Assembly: GCA_003135135.1 (NCBI GenBank)
Contig: PLDK01000015.1
Location: 1-38,621 of the forward strand
Direction: 5' to 3'
DNA: 38,621 nucleotides
DNA from: Deltaproteobacteria bacterium
GTDB lineage: Bacteria > Desulfobacterota > Binatia > Binatales > Binataceae
The notes below the pieces were generated by a model. The model did not search any database. It was not told the DNA's origin and worked only from the letters and a program-made list of their open reading frames with translations. Positions within the stretch are counted from its first letter, which is position 1. Every line of letters begins with the position of its first letter. The position numbers were made by a program, and so were the translations under genes. Positions 33,901 to 38,621 of the stretch are shown in pieces.

Positions 33901-34238
33901 TCACCGCGACGGCGATGATTGGAATGATCGCGCTGGCCGGAATCGTGGTGCGCAATTCCATCATCCTCATCGACTTCATTCATCTCGGCCTTAAGCATGG
34001 GCAGAGTCTCGAACAGGCGGTGATCGAGGCGGGCGCGGTCCGGCTTCGGCCGATTGCGCTAACCGCAGGTGCGGCGATGCTGGGCTCGGCGGCGATCGCG
34101 TTGGATCCGGTGTTCTCGGGCCTGGCGTGGGCGTTCATCTTCGGGATTTTCGCTTCGACCGCCTTCACCCTGATCGTGGTGCCGCTGGTTTACTATCTCG
34201 TGTACAAAAATTCCGTGTCCTCTGCTAATGGAATATAA
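30969..34238 (+). CDS. RND efflux permease (AcrB/MexF superfamily)
   Basis: A 1089-residue inner-membrane transporter with the RND layout: helix 1 near residues 30-45, a large periplasmic loop with 'PGASAREVENLVTINLEKKL' (pore/porter domain), helices 2-6 including 'LFALILSLGLLVDDPIVDVE' (helix 4, with the two Asp that relay protons), a second porter loop, and helices 8-12 ('TGSTAMPLIIMAAIPLTLIG'). It most resembles less-studied RND pumps found with ArsR/rhodanese genes rather than classical multidrug AcrB; substrates are unknown. It forms an operon with the TolC and adaptor genes and is followed 15 bases later by the DUF2892 gene. Confidence 0.93.
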   Translation: MSNETAPQGAESLGFTARIVDLFLGSNLSLLLLLASLAAGTVALLATPREEDPQIVVPMADIIVQMPGASAREVENLVTINLEKKLWEMDGVRHIYSISRPGMAMVTVRFKVGADRIESTVQIYDKLESNRDAVPPGVTGWIVKPMGINDVPILTVTLYSTHADDAQLRRVADEILHRMQEVPDTGHSFVVGGRPREVRVELDTERLAGHEVTPLEVAHALEGADANLRVGSFDRNNREYVVDSGPFLRNAKDVSDTVVAVHHGQLVYLRDVARVVDGPAEATTYTEVGFGPASGLIRDEPGQLRNATPGARGRLYPAVTIAFAKRRGTNAVAVSEGLLGKLRALREVAIPSDVQMLITRNYGETANAKVNELVRELLIAVAIIAVLLALSLGLREAFIVAIAVPITLSITLLGNLLMGYTINRVTLFALILSLGLLVDDPIVDVENIHRHFRLRNHPPRLATLIAVDEVRPPTILATFTVIMSFIPMLFVTGMMGPYMRPMPFNVPVAMLMSLLVAFTITPWASYHLLRREYDQPAKVGVEDEGATIRKWYTKILGPLLASRRRAHRFLYAMAGAFGISVLLVVTGLVPVKMLPFDNKDEFDLLVTMPAGTPLEATNAAVHDFASLLARVREVTMFETYAGTNSPMDFNGLVRHYYLRQEPYQADIRINLAPKEDRVQGSHEIALRIRPELEKIARAHPGLKMKLVELPPGPPVLASVVAEIYGPMEASYSDLIASASRVRVLFEKTAGLVDADDLAIAAQPRFEFMLDRQKAALHGISADDAARTLLLALGGQAPATIHTSTERTPYLIELRLPRIQRSAVNDLMAIKLRAADGSMVTLGELGEIRRTIEEQPIYHKDLRRVAMVMAGTAGASPVNEVLWLEPRAARLLTPGYTADFTGEGEWEVTVQVFRDLGIAFGAALFFIYVLLVAQTGSTAMPLIIMAAIPLTLIGIMPGFFLLNLLTSHAVSGYADPVYFTATAMIGMIALAGIVVRNSIILIDFIHLGLKHGQSLEQAVIEAGAVRLRPIALTAGAAMLGSAAIALDPVFSGLAWAFIFGIFASTAFTLIVVPLVYYLVYKNSVSSANGI

Positions 34239-34253
34239 GGAACGCCCCCAACC

Positions 34254-34445
34254 ATGACCCAAGATGAAGCTCTGCGTGCGATCGCGGGAATTTTCGTGCT
34301 GCTGGGACTGGCGCTCGGCTATTGGGTTAATCCCGCGTGGTATCTGTTCGTCGCGTTCGTTGCGCTCAACCTGTTCCAGTCGGCCTTCACCAAGTGGTGC
34401 CCGATGATGGCGATCCTGAGCCGGCTCGGCCTGCCCAAGGCGTGA
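34254..34445 (+). CDS. DUF2892/YgaP-type small membrane protein
   Basis: A 63-residue protein with two hydrophobic helices ('AIAGIFVLLGLALGYWV' and 'WYLFVAFVALNLFQSAF') and the diagnostic 'FTKWCPMMAILSRLG' tail. In E. coli YgaP the same membrane domain is fused behind a rhodanese domain. Here it is free-standing and follows the RND permease by 15 bases, while the rhodanese part is fused to the divergent ArsR regulator. The Cys in 'KWCPMM' may exchange persulfide. A role as membrane partner for sulfur transfer or export is inferred. Confidence 0.88.
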   Translation: MTQDEALRAIAGIFVLLGLALGYWVNPAWYLFVAFVALNLFQSAFTKWCPMMAILSRLGLPKA

Positions 34446-34482
34446 CCGCGCCGGACTCCAGGACGCTTGGCGCGCTCGGTAG

Positions 34483-35217
34483 CTAGGAGTGGGAGCCGGA
34501 TTCGACCGGCGCACCTGCGGGTACGAACTCCAGAAAATACTGGTAGGGCAGAAAGTCCTTCGATCCAACCATGCGGTATCCGGCCTGGCCAAACTCCGCG
34601 ATCGCCTGCTGGCGCGGAATCCGCATCGCGGCCGGCGGTCCGACGGGAGCGCTGCGGTGAAAATCGATTATCACGATCCGTCCACCCGGGCGCAGCGCGG
34701 CGGTGAGTTGCTTCAGATACGCGATGCGGCCGGGGACGTGATGGTACACGTCGCAGAAAAAGATCAGGTCCACCGAATGGGGCGCCAGGCCTGCGGCATC
34801 GGGCTTGCTCAAGCGCGCTATATAGTTCTTGAGATGGCGCCGAGCGGCGTCCTGCTTCATGTATTCGACCATCGCGGGCTCGATGTCGAGTCCGATCGCT
34901 TCTCCATCGGGGCCCATGGCGGCCGCGAAGCGGCGCGTGAAATAACCGGTGCCTGCGCCGATATCCGCCACGGTCTGGCCCGGCTTGAGTTCGAGCGCGC
35001 TCACGACCTCGTCGGGCTTCTGCCACTTCGCGCGCTCGGGCGACTCGAAGACTGTCGCCCAGTGTTTGGCGTCGTGAAAATCATGCACCATCGCGGGCTC
35101 GGCCACCTGTGCGGCCGCGGCGCCAAATCGACAAAGCACGGAAGCCAGGACGCAGGTGGTTAATATCGCCCGGGAGGCCCGCAGCGCGATGCGCTCGCCG
35201 GTTGTTCGCTGCAACAT
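34483..35217 (-). CDS. Class I SAM methyltransferase with an N-terminal signal peptide
   Basis: A 244-residue protein. The N-terminus 'ALRASRAILTTCVLASVLCRFGAAAAQVAE' splits into a basic region, a hydrophobic core and an AAA-Q cleavage-like site, so it looks exported. The methyltransferase domain follows with SAM motif I 'VADIGAGTGYFTRRFA', motif II around 'GLDIEPAM' and 'VDLIFFCDVYHHV', similar to UbiE/ArsM-like enzymes. A SAM-dependent enzyme in the periplasm would lack its cosubstrate, so either the segment is a membrane anchor or the true start is internal; the first internal Met (around residue 43) also gives a full domain. It is divergent from the His-rich methyltransferase gene. Substrate unknown. 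Confidence 0.82.
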   Translation of the reverse strand: MLQRTTGERIALRASRAILTTCVLASVLCRFGAAAAQVAEPAMVHDFHDAKHWATVFESPERAKWQKPDEVVSALELKPGQTVADIGAGTGYFTRRFAAAMGPDGEAIGLDIEPAMVEYMKQDAARRHLKNYIARLSKPDAAGLAPHSVDLIFFCDVYHHVPGRIAYLKQLTAALRPGGRIVIIDFHRSAPVGPPAAMRIPRQQAIAEFGQAGYRMVGSKDFLPYQYFLEFVPAGAPVESGSHS

Positions 35218-35337
35218 CCTTGCTCCATATTGCTATCTCTCGGCCGATTCAAGTGTTGCCGTTTCGGCAAGGGTCGCCCTATCGTTCATCAGCAGCGCAT
35301 TGGGCAGATTGTTCCAAACTCGCACGGAGGTTTTTCG

Positions 35338-35997
35338 ATGGACAATCGCAAGCACGGCGAGCACGATCGCGGCGGTCACCGCCATGGCGCGCATGGCCAT
35401 GATGATCGCCACGGCGCCCGTCAACCCGAGCGATTCGATCCGGCGCGTGCGGCATTGCTCGACAACCCGGCGCGCTTCGAGCACCTGCCGCCCGACGAGG
35501 TTTTCGCGATGTTGGCGGCGCCGGCCAAATCGCGCGTTGTCGATTTCGGTACCGGCACCGGAATGTACGCGATCGAACTGGCGCGCCGGCGTCCCGACGT
35601 CGAGGTGATCGCTCTCGACGAGCAGCAACCGATGCTCGACTTGCTGTGCGCCAAGCCGGCTGCGCGGGAACTCCGCAATCTAACCGCGATGCACGTAGAG
35701 CGATCGGCGCAGCTGCGCGGTACTGCGGACCGCGTGCTGGCTGTCAATGTTCTGCATGAAGTCGGCGACGAGGCGTTAGCCGCGATGGTCGCGCTGCTCA
35801 AGCCCGACGGAGCCGTGCTGGTAGTGGATTGGAACGCGGCCGTCGAGCGGCCGGTCGGTCCTCCACGCGAGCATGTTTACACGGCGACGGAGGCTCGCGA
35901 GCGGATCGAGCGTGCGGGCTTGCGCGCCGTGCAGGAGCAAACGCTCAAATTCCACTACGCGATCTTGGCGCAACGACGGCATAATCAGCGCGTATGA
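35338..35997 (+). CDS. SAM methyltransferase with His-rich N-terminus
   Basis: A 219-residue protein. The first ~30 residues are a His/Asp/Gly-rich stretch ('HGEHDRGGHRHGAHGHDD') likely to bind metal ions such as Ni, Zn or Cu. A class I methyltransferase domain follows, with 'RVVDFGTGTGMYAIELARR' as motif I, 'VIALDEQQPMLDLL' and 'RVLAVNVLHEVGDEALAAM'. The ATG at 35338 is set by ACGGAGG seven bases upstream; longer upstream sequence is not protein-like. It is divergent from the secreted-looking methyltransferase, and the ~120 bases between them hold an AT-rich promoter region. A metal- or metalloid-linked role is inferred from the His tract. Confidence 0.83.
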   Translation: MDNRKHGEHDRGGHRHGAHGHDDRHGARQPERFDPARAALLDNPARFEHLPPDEVFAMLAAPAKSRVVDFGTGTGMYAIELARRRPDVEVIALDEQQPMLDLLCAKPAARELRNLTAMHVERSAQLRGTADRVLAVNVLHEVGDEALAAMVALLKPDGAVLVVDWNAAVERPVGPPREHVYTATEARERIERAGLRAVQEQTLKFHYAILAQRRHNQRV

Positions 35998-36046
35998 AGA
36001 AGACGTCAGAAGTGGTGACAGGAGGCGGCCACCTAATGGTAGCGCC

Positions 36047-36240
36047 TAGTCCCTTTTGCCGGCCTGTTACGGAGTGATCGCGAAGTTGCGCGAGGGGTTC
36101 GTCGCGCGCGGTCTTTCCTTTGCAGTCGGGATCTCGAAGGAAACCAAAGTGTGGTCTCCAGGAGAGCAACCGCTTGCAGCTCGGCATTGGAAAGTGACGC
36201 GAAACCGGCCCCTCCCGGCGCCGCTGGAAAGGCCGTGGAA
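36047..36240 (+). pseudogene. IS701-type transposase fragment
   Basis: The plus-strand frame contains 'LPACYGVIAKLREGFVARGL' and 'SFAVGISKETKVWSPGEQP', matching the 'LADAGYG....FR.GL..RGL.YAVGI' core segment of IS701-family DDE transposases. Only about 60 residues of an expected ~420 remain, with no start and no termini visible. The gap 35998-36352 holds nothing else recognisable. Confidence 0.55.
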
Positions 36241-36352
36241 CAAAACCGGCCCGGAACCTTGCACAGGGAGGCCGTCGGGTCTATGGGGGAGCTGGAATCG
36301 GAGACTCATATACGGAAATTCCGGGTAAAGGGTTAAATCCTGGGAAAGGTGC

Positions 36353-37090
36353 ATGAAGATGGCAGAAACGTTTGTACTGGTGCATGGTGCGTGGCATGGC
36401 GGGTGGTGCTGGGCCGCGGTGATCAATCAACTCGAGCGGTTGGGCGACAAAGCCTACGCGGTCGATCTGCCGGGGCATGGCATGAACCGCGCCGATCGCA
36501 CGAAAGTGACGCTCGACAGCTACGTCAACAGCGTCGCAGAGTTTATCGAGCGGCACGATCTGAAAAACGTGGTGCTCGCGGGACACAGTCTCGGCGGGAT
36601 TACGATCCCTGGCGTCGCTGCGAAAATTCCCTCGCGGATAAAACGCGTGGTGTGGGTCACAGCGATAGTGGCGCTCGACGGGCAGCCGACCGTGGATCCG
36701 GCGACGTCGCCGTTCGCGGCGGCGGTCGATTCGTTGCCGGAGCGATCGAATACAATCGAGATGATGGACAAGAAATTTCTCGACGGGCTTACCAACGACA
36801 TGGCGCCTGCGCTTAAGGAATACGTGATGTCGGCGCTGGGTCCGCAGCCGTTCGCGCCCATGCTCGCGCCAGTGCCGATGGCGCCCTACTTCGCCACCGG
36901 AATTCCCAGCAGCTATATTGTTTGCGAAGACGACCAGACGCCGGTCGCAGGCGCACCCAACTGGCATCCCCACTTTTCGAGCCGGCTCAGGAATCCAACG
37001 CTCAAGTTCATCAAGAGCGGGCATGAAGTGATGTTCACGCATCCTGTGGAATGCGCGCGGGCGCTGCACGAGCTGGCCAGCGGCGTTTGA
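36353..37090 (+). CDS. Alpha/beta hydrolase of the methylesterase/hydroxynitrile-lyase type
   Basis: A 245-residue cytoplasmic protein. It opens 'FVLVHGAWHGGWCWAAVI' (oxyanion-hole HGAWHGGW), has the nucleophile elbow 'AGHSLGG' (Ser near 83), an acid in 'CEDDQTP' and the catalytic His in 'SGHEVMFTHP' (near 223). This matches the plant-MES/salicylate-esterase-like and pyrethroid-hydrolase-like branch of the family. ATG 36353 and ATG 36359 are both possible; GGAAAGG lies upstream. It is a single gene between an IS701 relic and a hairpin. Substrate not predictable. Confidence 0.88.
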   Translation: MKMAETFVLVHGAWHGGWCWAAVINQLERLGDKAYAVDLPGHGMNRADRTKVTLDSYVNSVAEFIERHDLKNVVLAGHSLGGITIPGVAAKIPSRIKRVVWVTAIVALDGQPTVDPATSPFAAAVDSLPERSNTIEMMDKKFLDGLTNDMAPALKEYVMSALGPQPFAPMLAPVPMAPYFATGIPSSYIVCEDDQTPVAGAPNWHPHFSSRLRNPTLKFIKSGHEVMFTHPVECARALHELASGV

Positions 37091-37097
37091 TGCAGGC

Positions 37098-37120
37098 GCC
37101 GCTCACTGTGAGCGAGCGGC
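37098..37120 (+). terminator. Hairpin after the alpha/beta hydrolase gene
   Basis: Inverted repeat GCCGCTC (37098-37104) and GAGCGGC (37114-37120), nested with the palindrome GCTCACTGTGAGC. It sits eight bases after the stop codon. No T-run follows, so it is a weak or factor-dependent terminator. Confidence 0.4.
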
Positions 37121-37129
37121 AGTTATGAT

Positions 37130-37640
37130 CAATTTCTCAGCAATCGATGTCGTTGGGCGCTCACGGCATCCACTATGTAGTTCACCTTTGGTGCGAGTGG
37201 TCCCGACCACCAGCGCGTCCAGCGCATCATGCTAGCTACGCTTGGGTCGGAACCCATACGAGAACCCGAGGAAGTCTTCCTCGTAGATCGCGTTGAGCAC
37301 CGCGACTGTTGCGCGCTGGACGATCTTGTCTTCCACTGCCTCAACCGCCAGCGGACGCCGCCGACCGTCAGGCTTCGGGAGGTACCATCGCCGGGAGGGC
37401 AGCGCCCGATACGCTCCGCGTTGGACTCGCGCATGCAGCTCTAGCAACTTGTGCTCGAGGTCTGCTTCGTAGTCCTGCCACGTCACCCCGTCCACTCCCG
37501 GCGCGGCGTTACGCTTGAGTTCGAAGAACGGCAGCCGGAGTAGATCGACGCTGATGTGGTGCAAGAGCGCGGTGAACCGTTCCTTCTTCCGTTGCCTTGC
37601 CTGTCCTCCGCAGAAATTGCCGGCGTGACTTGAACCGCGG
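37130..37640 (-). pseudogene. Group II intron reverse transcriptase/maturase fragment
   Basis: The minus-strand frame contains 'KKERFTALLHHISVDLL', 'ELKRNAAPGVDGVTWQDYEA', 'WYLPKPDGRRRPLAVEAVED' and 'QRATVAVLNAIYEEDFLGFS', the N-terminal reverse-transcriptase blocks of LtrA-type proteins. A TAG at 37232-37234 follows 'YGFRPKRS', after which 'HDALDALVVGTTRTK' continues in frame before a further shift to 'VNYIVDA'. The catalytic YADD block and maturase domain are missing. It is a broken, 5'-biased fragment; no intron RNA domains V/VI are visible nearby. Confidence 0.85.
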
Positions 37641-37692
37641 TAAATTGCGACCGGTTCGAAGGGAGGAGATCGAGAACCTAGGGCGTCGATCC

Positions 37693-37899
37693 ATGATGAA
37701 ATCCTGCCTGCTTTGGCTTAACCTGTTTGCCGATTTGCTCCGCTTTTTGATTTTCAGTTTACGATCTAAAAGCTCGCTCGCGGCCGAGAATCTCTTCCTG
37801 CGCAAACAGCTCGCGTTCTACCAAGAGCGCAGAACCAAGCCCCGACGGACCTCCCATTCAACGCGCTTGACCCTCCTGTGGCTTAGCCGCTTGGCATGA
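37693..37899 (+). pseudogene. Truncated integrase-type transposase N-terminus
   Basis: A 68-residue frame from the ATG at 37693 reads 'FSLRSKSSLAAENLFLRKQL' then 'AFYQERRTKPRRTSHSTRLT' and stops after 'LLWLSRLA'. This is the conserved N-terminal segment of rve transposases; the intact protein is about 350 residues. It is cut short just before the IS110 sequence, suggesting IS110 insertion or decay removed the rest. Confidence 0.7.
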
Positions 37900-37992
37900 T
37901 GGGATGGACCCAGCCCTCGCTTTTCTATGCGGCCTCTAAATGGGCCAGTATGGCAGAAGCCATCACGACGATGAGCGAGGGAGGGTCCGAAG

Positions 37993-38621
37993 ATGAATAT
38001 TAGGACGTTGGGTATCGACTTGGCAAAGAACGTGTTTCGAGTACACGGGGTCGATAGTCGGGGGAAGACCGTAGTGCAGCGCGAGCTGCGGCGCCGGCAG
38101 TTGCTATCGTTCATCGCTCGGCTTCAACCCTGCTTGGTGGGGATGGAGGCGTGCGGCGGCGCGCACTACTGGGCGCGCGAGATGGTCAAGCTCGGGCACG
38201 AAGTCAGGTTGATGAGTCCGCGGTTCGTCCGCCCCCTATGTGAAGTCCAACAAGAATGACGCGAGGGACGCCGAGGCGATCTGCAAGGCGGTGGGGCGGC
38301 GTCGATGCGCTTCGTCGCGATCAAGAGCCAGGTGCAACAGGACATGATGGCACTGCATCGGGTGCGATCGTTACTGATCCGCGAGCGGACGGCGCTGATG
38401 AACGAGATGCGCGGGCTGCTGGCCGAATACGGGGTCGTAGTTGCGCAGGGAGCAGTCGCGCTGCGCCGGGCGCTAGCGACGATCGTCGAGGACCATGAAG
38501 CCCGGGTGAGCGATCTCTTGCGTGAGATACTATCTGAGATGAGCGAGCGCCTGCGGCTGTTCGAGGAGCGGCTCAAGCGCTATGACCTGCGTATCACAGA
38601 GGTCAAAGACGGAAACATCTT
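37993..38621 (+). pseudogene. IS110-family transposase with two compensating frameshifts, running off the window
   Basis: ATG 37993 is preceded by GGGAGGG. The protein begins 'MNIRTLGIDLAKNVFRVHG' (DEDD-type N-terminal domain), continues 'LVGMEACGGAHYWAREMVKL' and breaks at a run of five C (38232-38236). The next frame gives 'YVKSNKNDARDAEAICKAV' up to about 38295; then the first frame resumes as 'MRFVAIKSQVQQDMMALHR' and 'MRGLLAEYGVVVAQG' to the window end. One extra C in the C-run and one missing base near 38300 would explain both shifts. Such paired indels may be real decay or sequencing error in homopolymer/GC-rich DNA. The C-terminal transposase domain lies beyond the window. Confidence 0.85.

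Noticed and set aside
1-38621. tRNA, rRNA or CRISPR elements
   Set aside because: On reading both strands I saw no cloverleaf with conserved arms, no ribosomal RNA signature and no regularly spaced repeats with unique spacers.

Overview
The window comes from a GC-rich Gram-negative bacterium: it has outer-membrane beta-barrels, lipoproteins, a TolC/RND pump and periplasmic molybdoenzymes. The gene mix (multiheme cytochromes with NHL propellers, a periplasmic aldehyde oxidoreductase, radical SAM, beta-lactamase-fold hydrolases, many decayed insertion sequences) suggests a soil or sediment lineage such as Binatota, Desulfobacterota or Acidobacteriota. No marker gene here settles this.

Region 1 (1-9110): after the C-terminal end of a kelch-type protein there is a six-gene electron-transfer locus on the plus strand. 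It encodes a secreted tetraheme cytochrome closed by a strong terminator, an NHL-propeller lipoprotein, a hexaheme lipoprotein cytochrome, a ~695-residue outer-membrane beta-barrel, a second NHL lipoprotein and a secreted 11/12-heme cytochrome. The last four overlap or nearly touch. The layout fits a porin-cytochrome conduit that carries electrons through the outer membrane to extracellular cytochromes.

Region 2 (9270-15740): a serine hydrolase on the minus strand faces a plus-strand operon of two small membrane proteins, the three subunits of a periplasmic xanthine-oxidase-family aldehyde oxidoreductase (2Fe-2S with Tat signal, Mo subunit, FAD/4Fe-4S subunit) and a 68-residue Cys-bearing protein.

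Region 3 (15900-18100): a creatininase-family protein, a tiny Cys-rich open frame and a radical SAM protein with a C-terminal cysteine cluster. This resembles the peptidase/radical SAM pairing of peptide-derived cofactor pathways, but no known pathway is complete here.

Region 4 (18100-27000): a second serine hydrolase, an excisionase-like HTH remnant, an O-methyltransferase/nitronate monooxygenase pair, an SDR with a C_GCAxxG_C_C redox protein interrupted by one amber codon, an OsmC protein, and transposase relics in the gaps.

Region 5 (26044-34445): a reactive-sulfur-flavoured block. It has a YeiH-type exporter with its ArsR regulator, then an ArsR-rhodanese fusion divergent from a TolC-adaptor-RND operon that ends in a YgaP-type DUF2892 membrane protein. 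The domains of E. coli YgaV/YgaP are redistributed around an RND pump.

Region 6 (34480-38621): two divergent methyltransferases (one apparently secreted, one with a His-rich N-terminus), an alpha/beta hydrolase, and a mobile-element graveyard: an IS701-like piece, a group II intron reverse-transcriptase fragment, a truncated integrase-type transposase and an IS110 transposase with two compensating frameshifts running off the window.
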